From Polynucleobacter sp. AP-Sving-400A-A2 (lineage in GTDB: Bacteria > Pseudomonadota > Gammaproteobacteria > Burkholderiales > Burkholderiaceae), in the NCBI RefSeq assembly GCF_018688155.1, contig NZ_CP061312.1, forward strand, positions 124,001-188,000: a stretch of DNA of 64,000 nucleotides, in the 5' to 3' direction. Made by a program: the position numbers and the translations under genes. The notes beneath the pieces were generated by a model. It worked only from the letters and a program-made list of their open reading frames with translations. It was not told where the DNA came from and searched no databases. Positions 42,596-50,909 of this stretch are shown here, piece by piece; within the stretch, counting starts at the first letter, position 1, and the number at the start of each line of letters is the position of its first letter.

Positions 42596-43456
42596 ATGAA
42601 TGAAAAATTAGAGCAACTCTTAAGTCATCTTGAGACGTTTCTACCTAAAGCATTGACCGAAGAGCAGTGGAAATCTTCAACTGCTTTTAGATGGCGTCGT
42701 CGCGATAGCATCTTTGGAAGTATTGGTTTTTTGCAGCCAGTGAAGCATGTCGCTGATATCTCCTTTGAAGATCTAAAAAATATCGATCGTCAACGTGATG
42801 CGATTCGTGACAATACGAAAAATTTTATTCAGAAGAAACCCGCTAATAATATTTTATTAACGGGTGCACGTGGCACAGGAAAATCATCGCTTATTAAAGC
42901 TAGCTTGCATGAGTTTGCTAGCCAGGGCTTGCGCTTAGTTGAAGTTGAAAAAGAGCATCTAGCTGACTTGGCTGATATCACCGATTTATTGGCTGATCGA
43001 TCAGAGCGATTCATTATTTTTTGTGATGACCTCTCATTTGAAGATGGTGAGTCTGGCTATAAGGCGATGAAGTCTGCTTTAGATGGCTCTGTGTCAGCTC
43101 AGGTAGATAATATTTTGATTTATGCTACTTCTAACCGACGCCATCTCTTGCCTGAGTATATGAAAGACAACGAGAGTTATGTTCATGGCGATGATGGAGA
43201 AATTCATCCAGGTGAAGTGGTAGAGGAAAAAATTTCTTTATCAGAGCGTTTTGGTTTGTGGCTCTCTTTTTATCCACCAAAACAAGATGAGTATCTAGAA
43301 ATTGTGGCCCATTGGTTACGCCATTTTGATTTAAGTGATGCACAAATTGAGGGTGCTAGAGCTGAAGCGTTAGTTTGGGCTCTGGAGCGTGGCTCACGTT
43401 CTGGTCGTGTAGCCTGGCAGTTTGCTAAGCACTGGGCCGGCTCACATACCAATTAA
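42596..43456 (+). CDS. ATP-binding protein of the DUF815 family
   Basis: AAA-like P-loop protein of 286 residues. Walker A is LLTGARGTGKSSLIKA, Walker B is FIIFCDDLSFE, and a sensor-1-like ATSNRRHLLPEYM follows, matching DUF815. The biochemical role of this family is not established. It lies between argJ and a Nudix gene, probably on one transcript. Confidence 0.85.
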   Translation: MNEKLEQLLSHLETFLPKALTEEQWKSSTAFRWRRRDSIFGSIGFLQPVKHVADISFEDLKNIDRQRDAIRDNTKNFIQKKPANNILLTGARGTGKSSLIKASLHEFASQGLRLVEVEKEHLADLADITDLLADRSERFIIFCDDLSFEDGESGYKAMKSALDGSVSAQVDNILIYATSNRRHLLPEYMKDNESYVHGDDGEIHPGEVVEEKISLSERFGLWLSFYPPKQDEYLEIVAHWLRHFDLSDAQIEGARAEALVWALERGSRSGRVAWQFAKHWAGSHTN

Positions 43457-43464
43457 TCATTTTC

Positions 43465-43881
43465 ATGAGTGACTCTAATCGCCCTGTGACAGAGGTTGCC
43501 GCCGGAATTCTGTTGGATTCGGAAGGTCGCTTTCTTATGGGCCAGCGCCCTGAGGGCAAACCTTATGCTGGCTACTGGGAAGTGCCGGGTGGAAAAATTG
43601 AAGCTGGTGAATCTGTATTTGCAGCACTAAAACGTGAATTACAAGAAGAGCTTGGAATAGATATCGAGTCTAGCGAAGAGCTAGTGATCTTAGAGCATGA
43701 CTATCCACATGCTTATGTACGCTTGCATGTCAGCATCATTCGAAAATGGTCTGGAATACCCACAGGTTGCGAGGGTCAGGCGCTTTCTTGGCAGTTGCTT
43801 GGAGATGCACGTCTGACGGTAGAGCCTTTATTGCCAGCTGCATGGCCCATGCTAGAAAAGCTTAAAGAGTTAAAGATTTAG
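43465..43881 (+). CDS. Nudix hydrolase (MutT-like)
   Basis: A 138-residue pyrophosphohydrolase with the full Nudix box GGKIEAGESVFAALKRELQEE-LGI. The N-terminal VAAGILLDSEGRFLMGQRPEGKPYAGYWEVPG resembles MutT, which hydrolyses 8-oxo-dGTP, so a sanitising role is likely. Stop interlocks with that of zapD in TTAG. Confidence 0.88.
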   Translation: MSDSNRPVTEVAAGILLDSEGRFLMGQRPEGKPYAGYWEVPGGKIEAGESVFAALKRELQEELGIDIESSEELVILEHDYPHAYVRLHVSIIRKWSGIPTGCEGQALSWQLLGDARLTVEPLLPAAWPMLEKLKELKI

Positions 43882-44630
43882 AGCTGGCAGAGGGTGAGTC
43901 TAAAAGGTACATCCTCATTCATGGTCTGCGGCTTTTTATCTTGATCGATCTTCAGGAAGCGAATGGAGAGTAGATATTTATTGGCGCTGATTTCTGAGAA
44001 GAGTGTGTCATCCTCAACAGCGATGCGCATTAGTTGATAAACCTTGCCTGATGGTGCCTGTTGGTAAGCACCTTGATGCGCCACAACATCTTTAGCCTCG
44101 CCAGACTGGCGCAGTAGCCTTAAGAAAATTTGGCAAGCTTCATGCCATGGCAAAAGCGGCGCAACATACTTGTCTAACAATTCTCTGCGTTGAGTTGAAG
44201 GGGTGTTTTTCCAGGCATGGTAGCTAGGTAAATCAATTGGACTTGTTCCACCGGGAATATTTAATCGGGTCCGAATAGCATTCAGCCACTCACTCTCAGT
44301 AATCGCAGCGTTGGGTTTACCCACAGACTGATTGATATTTTGCGCAGCTTTGTCAATTTCAGAAAGAGTTTGTGTAAGCGCTTCTTGGTCCACTTTTTGG
44401 GAGGACTTTAAACCATTCAAGGTATATTTTTGACGCTCAAATTCTTTGAGGAGTAGAGATTTAATGTCGCCTCGAGAGCCAATATCACCCAAGTCAAACA
44501 ACATGGCAATGGCATTGTGGTGTAACTCGGGATCATCGGATCGAAGGAAGTGATTAAAGCGGGCGAACAAATACTCTAGTCGAAGCATGCTTCGAACTAA
44601 TTCATTGAAGGGGTATTCGTAGACAATCAC
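43878..44630 (-). CDS. zapD: Cell division protein ZapD
   Basis: FtsZ-bundling protein (DUF1342) of 250 residues, starting MIVYEYPFNELVRSMLRLEYLF as in the family, with a helical first half and a beta-rich second half. Last gene of the corC-pilB-pilC-pilD-coaE-zapD run, 11 bp after coaE. Confidence 0.93.
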   Translation of the reverse strand: MIVYEYPFNELVRSMLRLEYLFARFNHFLRSDDPELHHNAIAMLFDLGDIGSRGDIKSLLLKEFERQKYTLNGLKSSQKVDQEALTQTLSEIDKAAQNINQSVGKPNAAITESEWLNAIRTRLNIPGGTSPIDLPSYHAWKNTPSTQRRELLDKYVAPLLPWHEACQIFLRLLRQSGEAKDVVAHQGAYQQAPSGKVYQLMRIAVEDDTLFSEISANKYLLSIRFLKIDQDKKPQTMNEDVPFRLTLCQL

Positions 44631-44641
44631 AAGCCTATATT

Positions 44642-45328
44642 CTATGACGAACCTAAGGGTTCTTCTAAAATTTTGAGTAATTGTTGGTGCAGTTTTAAAA
44701 CCACTGGTTTGAGCTCAGCTAAGCTACCTTGATTTTCAATTACAACATTGGCTAGTGTTAGACGAGCATTTCGGCTAGTTTGCGCCTTGAGAATATTTTC
44801 CACATCTAAGCGTGACATATTGTTGCGGTGCATCACTCGTTGAATTTGGGTTTCTTCTGGGCAATCCACCACTAAAAGATAGTCAATGAGCTTGATCCAA
44901 AATCCAGACTCAATTAGTAGGGGAACTACAAAAACAAGGTAAGGCACTCCCGACTTGGCCAGCTCAAGGGCTTGCTTTGCAGTTTCCTCTTGAATCAAGG
45001 GGTGGGTGATTTGCTCTAAAACCTGACGGGCGCTGGGATCTTCGAAGACTAAAGTCCGCATTTTGGGTCTATTGAGAGCGCCTTGGGGATCAATAAAGTC
45101 AGCACCAAAGGCCTTGGTAATCAATGGAATCGCTTTTCCGCCAGAGGCGGTGATTTGATGTGAAATTTTGTCTGTATCAATAATGCTGGCGCCGTACCCA
45201 CCCAGCAACTCACTAACTATAGTTTTTCCAGACCCAATGCCACCAGTTAAGCCAACGAGAGGAATTTTCCCTTTTAAGGCTTTTAGATCAGCTTGGGCAG
45301 AATCAAAGTTTGAATGAGTTGAGGCCAT
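44642..45328 (-). CDS. coaE: Dephospho-CoA kinase
   Basis: Last step of CoA synthesis. The 228 residues have the P-loop GLTGGIGSGKT (26-36), the IIDTDKISH segment and the DCPEETQIQRVMHRN lid region. About 22 residues precede the usual N-terminus. The ATG at 45328 is the only start codon in frame before the P-loop, so the 46-bp overlap with the prepilin peptidase gene is real. Confidence 0.95.
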   Translation of the reverse strand: MASTHSNFDSAQADLKALKGKIPLVGLTGGIGSGKTIVSELLGGYGASIIDTDKISHQITASGGKAIPLITKAFGADFIDPQGALNRPKMRTLVFEDPSARQVLEQITHPLIQEETAKQALELAKSGVPYLVFVVPLLIESGFWIKLIDYLLVVDCPEETQIQRVMHRNNMSRLDVENILKAQTSRNARLTLANVVIENQGSLAELKPVVLKLHQQLLKILEEPLGSS

Positions 45329-45783
45329 AACAACTCAATGATGCCAGCAATAGCTAAAAAGGGGCCAAAAGGAAATGCTTCCCGCAAATGATCTCTTTGT
45401 AATTTGAGCCAAATGATGCCACCCAGTATCCCTGTAACGGAAGCCATGAGGAGGATACCAGGTAGGGTGCTCCAGCCTAACCAGGCACCCAGCGCCGCCA
45501 AGAGCTTGGCGTCACCCATGCCAATGCCATCTCGGTTTTTTAGGAGGCGATAGCCAATATTTAATGACCACAGCAAGCCATACCCTACAAATGCTCCAAT
45601 GAATGCAGAGATTGGGGTGGTAAAGCGCAATTCTGAAAATGCGTTGAAAGTAATCCCCAGAATAATCAAGGGGAGGGTGATTGCATTCGGCAGGCGGAAA
45701 GTGCACCAATCAATATAAGCTAAGTACAGCAAAGCCAGTATCAGCAGAGATTGAATTATCCAGATACTTACTGTGGGATCCAC
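45283..45783 (-). CDS. Prepilin peptidase (A24), lacking the methyltransferase domain
   Basis: Membrane aspartyl protease that trims prepilins. The 166-residue protein has both catalytic aspartates, Asp25 in YIDWCTFRLPN and Asp91 in GMGDAKLL. PilD of relatives is about 270-290 residues because of an N-terminal zinc-type N-methylation domain; that part is absent. It cannot be hidden upstream, because the GTG start overlaps the stop of the pilC-like gene by one base (TAGTG). Confidence 0.85.
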   Translation of the reverse strand: MDPTVSIWIIQSLLILALLYLAYIDWCTFRLPNAITLPLIILGITFNAFSELRFTTPISAFIGAFVGYGLLWSLNIGYRLLKNRDGIGMGDAKLLAALGAWLGWSTLPGILLMASVTGILGGIIWLKLQRDHLREAFPFGPFLAIAGIIELLWPQLIQTLILPKLI

Positions 45784-46841
45784 TAAACGATTTGTCCTAA
45801 ATTAAAAATGGGTAGATATAAGATTATGACTAAGCTACCAATGATGGCACCAACAAATAGAATTAATGCGGGCTCTAAACTTTGACTGAGTGCATTGAGT
45901 CGGCTGCTTAGCTGAGAGCCTAGAGTGTTGGCGCGCTTATTTAGCATCTCAGCCAATGCGCCACTTTCAGCGCCAATGTGAAGGAGTAGCAAAGTCTCTA
46001 CATCAAGAAGTCGTGATTTAGGGTCTGCTCGTTTAAGCGATTCACCCAATGGCCAGCCACGGGTGAGGTGTTTAAATATCTCCGCACTAAAGTCATGACT
46101 CACCCAGTGATTAGAGGATTGTGCAGTAACTCTTAGAGCGTCTGGGAGTGGTAAGCCCGTTTCTAACAAGTGACCTAAGGTACGACACCAGTGACTCAAC
46201 GTTGCCAGCCTAAAGAGATTGCCAAAGAATGGCATGCGTAATAAGAGAGCGTCACAATATTTTTGTAGTGAGCTTGATTTGAGCCAGGTATACACAAAGC
46301 CTGTGGCTATTAAGAGAGTGCCTAGTAATATTTCTATAAAGTAATTTTGAATACCTGTAGAAATGGAGATGAGGATTCTGGTTGGCGCTGGAAGCTCAGC
46401 CTGAAAATGCCCAAAGACTTCTTTAAATACTGGCACAACCCAAATCATCATCACCAAGACAAGTAGAAAAGATGTAGCTAAAGTGATGATGGGATATGTT
46501 AGTGACTGCTGTACTTTTCTTCGCAACTCAATCTGGGCTTCTAGTTGTTGTGAAATTGTGCGTAGCGCCAAGCCTAGATCACCGGTTCTCTCGCTGACTC
46601 TTATGAGATTAAAAAATTCTGGGGAGAATTTTCCATCTTGTGCGCTTAAACAAAAAGAAAAGCTATTGCCCTTTTGAAGTAGTGCGCGAATATCCCTTAG
46701 CCAAGCTTGCCAGGGTTTTGGCGCAGACTGAATTAATAACTGGATGGCATTAAGTAAAGGAAGTCCAGCCTGAAGCAGTGCGAGCATCTGCTCTGCAAAA
46801 TGGAGTTGCTCAGACTTGCTAAGTGTTTTCTTGAAAAGCAT
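45783..46841 (-). CDS. PilC/GspF-like inner-membrane protein
   Basis: Platform protein of a type IV pilus or type II secretion system, 352 residues with two F domains (each with the AGLPL / TGLPL turn: LLQAGLPLLNAI and LLETGLPLPDAL) and three membrane spans. The first 50 or so residues usual in PilC are missing, so the protein opens directly into the first F domain. A TTG at 46856 would overlap the pilB-like gene; the ATG at 46841 is preferred. Confidence 0.85.
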   Translation of the reverse strand: MLFKKTLSKSEQLHFAEQMLALLQAGLPLLNAIQLLIQSAPKPWQAWLRDIRALLQKGNSFSFCLSAQDGKFSPEFFNLIRVSERTGDLGLALRTISQQLEAQIELRRKVQQSLTYPIITLATSFLLVLVMMIWVVPVFKEVFGHFQAELPAPTRILISISTGIQNYFIEILLGTLLIATGFVYTWLKSSSLQKYCDALLLRMPFFGNLFRLATLSHWCRTLGHLLETGLPLPDALRVTAQSSNHWVSHDFSAEIFKHLTRGWPLGESLKRADPKSRLLDVETLLLLHIGAESGALAEMLNKRANTLGSQLSSRLNALSQSLEPALILFVGAIIGSLVIILYLPIFNLGQIV

Positions 46842-46846
46842 GCAGA

Positions 46847-47917
46847 CTAATGCCAAGTGCCAAGCTCGGCATCTAGCGATATCTGATCTATTAAGCCGGT
46901 TTTTAGTAATTGCATTCCTGCTGAGTAGATATCAAGCGCTTGAGCTGATTCAAATAACTGCTTGCTTCCCAATACCTCATGGACACCAATACGTCCAAAA
47001 TAGCCAGATCCCTTACAAAGCTTACAAGGCGCCTTACTCAGGTTGAGATTGCATTGATTGCAGAGTTTGTGAATTAATCTTTGAGAGCTGACGCAACGAA
47101 GACAAGATTCAATAGACTCTTGATCTACACCGAGACTTTTGAGTCGGCTTAATACGCCAATGGCATTACGTGTATGAAGAGTGCTTAAAACCAAATGTCC
47201 TGTTTGTGCTGCCTGAATAGCAAGCTGCGCACTGGCGGAATCCCGTATTTCACCAATCATGATGACATCGGGATCTTGGCGTAAGAGTGCGCGAATAATA
47301 GTTGAAAAATCTAATCCTGATTTTGGGTGATAAGCCACCTGATTTATTCCGGGTAGCCGGATTTCAATCGGATCTTCGACTGAGCAAATATTACGTTGCA
47401 CTTGATTCAATGAGTTCAAACAGCTGTATAAGGTTCGCGTCTTACCGCTTCCGGTTGGCCCCGTTACCAGAATCAATCCATTGGTTTGACTAATCGCCTC
47501 TTGAACTATTCCTAGTTGCTCAGGCAGTAAGCCAATTTGATCCAGTGCTAACTCTTCCAAACAGCTAGGCAAAATACGTACTACTGCTTTCTCACCATGC
47601 AAGGTAGGAAGAATAGATACTCGACAATCGATATTGGGGCGGCTAAAGTCATGGCCAATCACAAGGCGCCCATCTTGAGGTAAACGTTTTTCTGCAATAT
47701 CAAGACGTGCCAAGATTTTGATACGCGTGATTAAACGTTCATGAAAATCAATGGGGTATTGATTTTGTAGAGTGAGGCGACCATCGATCCTCGTGCGCAC
47801 TACTGTTTCTTGAGATCTCGCCTCTATATGAATATCCGTAGCCCGATGATTTAATGCATTAACAGCGATGTCATGCCAGGTCCGAATAATATGAGAGTCA
47901 TGCAGTAAGTCACTCAA
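46847..47917 (-). CDS. PilB/GspE-like secretion ATPase, short form
   Basis: Hexameric assembly ATPase of 356 residues. Walker A is GPTGSGKT (153-160), the Asp box is around SVEDPIEI, Walker B is PDVIMIGEIRD (216-226), the His box is TGHLVLSTLHTRNA, and a zinc tetracysteine lies at 286, 289, 298 and 301. PilB is usually about 570 residues; the N-terminal regulatory domain is absent. Starts with TTG overlapping the previous stop (TTGA), so no longer N-terminus is possible in frame without entering the corC-like gene. Confidence 0.87.
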   Translation of the reverse strand: MSDLLHDSHIIRTWHDIAVNALNHRATDIHIEARSQETVVRTRIDGRLTLQNQYPIDFHERLITRIKILARLDIAEKRLPQDGRLVIGHDFSRPNIDCRVSILPTLHGEKAVVRILPSCLEELALDQIGLLPEQLGIVQEAISQTNGLILVTGPTGSGKTRTLYSCLNSLNQVQRNICSVEDPIEIRLPGINQVAYHPKSGLDFSTIIRALLRQDPDVIMIGEIRDSASAQLAIQAAQTGHLVLSTLHTRNAIGVLSRLKSLGVDQESIESCLRCVSSQRLIHKLCNQCNLNLSKAPCKLCKGSGYFGRIGVHEVLGSKQLFESAQALDIYSAGMQLLKTGLIDQISLDAELGTWH

Positions 47918-49203
47918 TCTTGATTCGGTTGAGTGAGGGGTTGGTATAGCTTCACTGTTTTTACGCCATGCTCATCAAACTGCACGATTTCCATCACCAC
48001 ACCAGCAATTCGAATACTGACATCGTAATCAGGAATTGCTTCGAGCTTTTCGAGGATAAGACCATTTAAGGTACGCGGCCCATCGAGCGGGAGATTCAAC
48101 TTCAGAAGGCGATTTAAATCTCGTAATGAGGCAGTACCGCTAGCAAGATAAGTTCCATCAGCGAGCCAATGAGGTTCATTAGAAAGATTAGAGAATGAGG
48201 TGGTGAACTCGCCGATAAGTTCTTCAACAATGTCTTCAAAAGTGACTAGACCAAGGACTTCACCATATTCATTCACTACTAAGCTGAGTCGCTGTTGGTT
48301 ATCCTGGAAAAATTGCATCTGCTGCAGAACAGGCGTCCCACTAGGAATAAAGTAGGGTTCATTGAGCAGGGATCTAAAGTCTTCATGATGAAGCTCTGCA
48401 TTACCTAGTAATGAGAGTGCTTTTTTCACGGATAAAATTCCGACAATGCGCTCAGAGTCGCCATCGCATACTGGAAGTTTGTTGTGATAGCAGGTTTCTA
48501 ATTGCTCCATTACCTCCTCAATAGGGCGCGAGAGATCAAGTACTTCGATTTTGGAGCGCGGTGTCATTACATCATCAACCAAAATATTTTCAAGATTGAA
48601 AAGATTTAGCAAGATATTGCGATGGTGTGCAGAAACAAATCGATTGGATTCTAGAACTAAGCTACGCAACTCTTCTTTGCTCATGACTCCCTTATCAGTT
48701 GAAGCTTGTAATCCTGAGACCTTCATCAACCCCGATACAAAACTATTGATGAACCAGAGTAGTGGCTTAAGTACAAAGGTGAGGGGGAGAATAAGCCAAC
48801 CAACATTACTCGCAATTTTTTCTGGAAAGGCTGCGCCGATTACTTTTGGAGTAATCTCGCTAAAAATAATGATGAGTAGAGCAACAACCAATGTGGCAAT
48901 GGATAGTACTAGGCCGCTGTCGCCAAAAATATGTAAAGCAATGCCAGTAACTAAAATTGGTAGGATGGTATTGATGAGGTTATTGGATATCAGTAATACT
49001 GAAAGTAGTGAATCCATGCGCTTTAATAGTCGCTCGGCAAGTGCAGCTCCAGCATTACCACCATGAGCCATAGCCCGTAGACGATGACGATTGGACGACA
49101 GCATGCTGGTTTCGGCCATAGAAAAGAAGCCGGATAGTGCGAGTAAAAATAGGACTAGTGCGACTTGGCTAATAAAAGGCCAATCATCAAAAAAAGTGTC
49201 CAT
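47914..49203 (-). CDS. CNNM/CorC-family membrane protein (HlyC/CorC-like)
   Basis: From the ATG at 49203, 429 residues: a DUF21 membrane domain with about four spans (FSMAETSMLSSNRHRLRAMA), a CBS pair (VDDVMTPRSKIEVLDL; FIPSGTPVLQQMQFF) and a C-terminal CorC_HlyC domain. Relatives are linked to Mg/Co export and, in some species, to hemolysin annotation. A start at 49236 adds 11 residues. It opens the pil-coaE-zapD transcript. Confidence 0.9.
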   Translation of the reverse strand: MDTFFDDWPFISQVALVLFLLALSGFFSMAETSMLSSNRHRLRAMAHGGNAGAALAERLLKRMDSLLSVLLISNNLINTILPILVTGIALHIFGDSGLVLSIATLVVALLIIIFSEITPKVIGAAFPEKIASNVGWLILPLTFVLKPLLWFINSFVSGLMKVSGLQASTDKGVMSKEELRSLVLESNRFVSAHHRNILLNLFNLENILVDDVMTPRSKIEVLDLSRPIEEVMEQLETCYHNKLPVCDGDSERIVGILSVKKALSLLGNAELHHEDFRSLLNEPYFIPSGTPVLQQMQFFQDNQQRLSLVVNEYGEVLGLVTFEDIVEELIGEFTTSFSNLSNEPHWLADGTYLASGTASLRDLNRLLKLNLPLDGPRTLNGLILEKLEAIPDYDVSIRIAGVVMEIVQFDEHGVKTVKLYQPLTQPNQD

Positions 49204-49320
49204 CAGTTGTGCCTGCAAAGAATAAGGAACAACCAATATAGCAAAGTGCTATTTCACTCGCTATAGCTTTATCGGAATCCTGTATGAATTTATCCCTCAA
49301 TCTGTGTCAGAATCTTCTGC

Positions 49321-49815
49321 ATGTCTAGTCTTGGATCAATCGAGTATTGCGTTATATCCGCCCCTTTTGGGCATCTAGGCGTGCAAACAGAGCTAGTGGA
49401 CGGGAGTTTGATGATCTCAAAAATCGATTATCTGCCTCCAGATACTGCCTTGATTTCCCCGGGAAATGCCTTGGCGAAAGCTTTCTCAAAGCAGTGCGCT
49501 CAATACTTCAATGATGCTTCAACAATATTTGATGTCCCGCTAAAGCCTGCTGGAACAGCTCATCAGCAAAAAGTATGGAATGCCACTCTAGCTATTGAGA
49601 CGGGAAAGACAATGACTTACGGTGAGATTGCAAAACAGATTAAAAGTGGACCTCGTGCAGTCGGTACTGCTTGCGGTGCCAATCCTTACCCTTTGGTTAC
49701 CCCGTGCCATAGAGTAGTTTCTGCACAAGGTCTTGGGGGTTTTATGAAAGAAGATAGCCCAGGTTTTTATCGCCAGATCAAAATTTGGCTCTTAAAGCAT
49801 GAGGGCGTGCTTTAA
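49321..49815 (+). CDS. ogt: Methylated-DNA:protein-cysteine methyltransferase
   Basis: Suicidal repair protein for O6-alkylguanine, 164 residues. The C-terminal domain has the helix-turn-helix TYGEIAKQIKSGPRAVGTACGANPYP-type segment and the acceptor Cys in TPCHRVV. There is no AraC-type domain, so it is the constitutive Ogt form. The stop interlocks with the next gene in TTAA. Confidence 0.93.
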   Translation: MSSLGSIEYCVISAPFGHLGVQTELVDGSLMISKIDYLPPDTALISPGNALAKAFSKQCAQYFNDASTIFDVPLKPAGTAHQQKVWNATLAIETGKTMTYGEIAKQIKSGPRAVGTACGANPYPLVTPCHRVVSAQGLGGFMKEDSPGFYRQIKIWLLKHEGVL

Positions 49816-50801
49816 GTATTATTTGCTGAAAGTTTTCTGAGTTGCTTAGATGCCATATAGAAGAATGATTTCATCAAGAGTGCATTCCCGGCTGCGATCT
49901 TTGTGAAGGCATAAAAAATCCAAACGGAATTTCTAGAAAGTTTTACCTCAGACTGATTGCTAAATTCTTTTCTGCTGGTAATTTTTTCAAGTGTCATTAC
50001 AGCAAGCCCAAAGGCTAGGAAGCAAAAACGTCTCATGCCTATTTCATTCTCCGGAAGCAAGCTAATGTAGCTCATAGAGTCTTGAAGTTTTTCATAGGCA
50101 ATCTTCAGAAGTTCTGTTTGGCTCATCTGCGCTGGCTTCCAGGAAACTCCACGTGCACGATCTGCTGGTGAGTCTTTCAGAATATTGGTCATTTGTAAGG
50201 CTTGACCAAAAGCGATGGCTAACTGCTCATGGCCTTGAATGCGTTTTGCAAATTCAGGGGAGTAGTTACTAAAAATGCTTGTCAATAACTCGCCCACTAC
50301 GCCAGCTACTACATAGCAATACTCTTCAAATTCTCCGAGGTCTCTTAAACCCGCTTGCGATTGTCGATTATGAAAATGGGACATACCATCAGACATAATC
50401 GATACACAGCGGCTAATAGCTGTCCGATCCGTATCTGGGAGAGTATGCAGAATGCGCAGAACAGTAGGGGTGTGCGCAATTAAATCCAGCTCATCGACGT
50501 TGGAATAGCCTCTTAAGGCATCTAGGCATGGGTTTACAAATGACGCTACTGGAATAACTCCTAGCGTTGCCTCTAAAAATAGCTTAGATAAATTCTGCTT
50601 TTCTGCTGGATTGAGCTCAGCCGCATCCTCGATCGTATCGACAATGCGGCATAGCAAGTAGGTGTTGCCAACTACCACCTCAACCGCTGGCGGCAATAGA
50701 GGAATGGTGAGCGCAAAAGTGCGCGATACAGAACCCAAAATCGCTTTTTGATAGGCTAAATCGCTATTGGGGTTCTCTTTAGGGTGTATGGCGGAATTCA
50801 C
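49812..50801 (-). CDS. Squalene/phytoene synthase family protein
   Basis: Trans-isoprenyl head-to-head synthase of 329 residues. Both Asp motifs that bind diphosphate are visible: DTIED in LLCRIVDTIEDAAELN and DSPAD in QMTNILKDSPADRARG. The SVSRTFALTIPLLP start and the DTIED form look like farnesyl-diphosphate farnesyltransferase rather than HpnC/HpnD (inference). No hopene, carotenoid or sterol gene is in the window, so the end product is unknown. Confidence 0.85.
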   Translation of the reverse strand: MNSAIHPKENPNSDLAYQKAILGSVSRTFALTIPLLPPAVEVVVGNTYLLCRIVDTIEDAAELNPAEKQNLSKLFLEATLGVIPVASFVNPCLDALRGYSNVDELDLIAHTPTVLRILHTLPDTDRTAISRCVSIMSDGMSHFHNRQSQAGLRDLGEFEEYCYVVAGVVGELLTSIFSNYSPEFAKRIQGHEQLAIAFGQALQMTNILKDSPADRARGVSWKPAQMSQTELLKIAYEKLQDSMSYISLLPENEIGMRRFCFLAFGLAVMTLEKITSRKEFSNQSEVKLSRNSVWIFYAFTKIAAGNALLMKSFFYMASKQLRKLSANNT

Positions 50802-50872
50802 CCCTGAATTATGTCAGACCAGCATGCCCAAATTTAACCCTAATTGCTTAAATGCCATAAGTGACAAAGCCA

Positions 50873-50878
50873 TATAAT
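50873..50878 (+). promoter_or_regulatory. Possible -10 box of the symporter gene
   Basis: A perfect TATAAT in the 108-bp divergent region, 31 bases before the ATG at 50910, which has AAGGAG at 50894-50899. No good -35 box is found at normal spacing. Confidence 0.4.
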
Positions 50879-50909
50879 TTGTGCAAATTCCAGAAGGAGA
50901 AATTAGGCG

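Noticed and set aside
48551..49066. Plus-strand frame of 171 codons inside the corC-like gene
   Set aside because: Antisense to a DUF21/CBS protein and without a ribosome site or recognisable domain.
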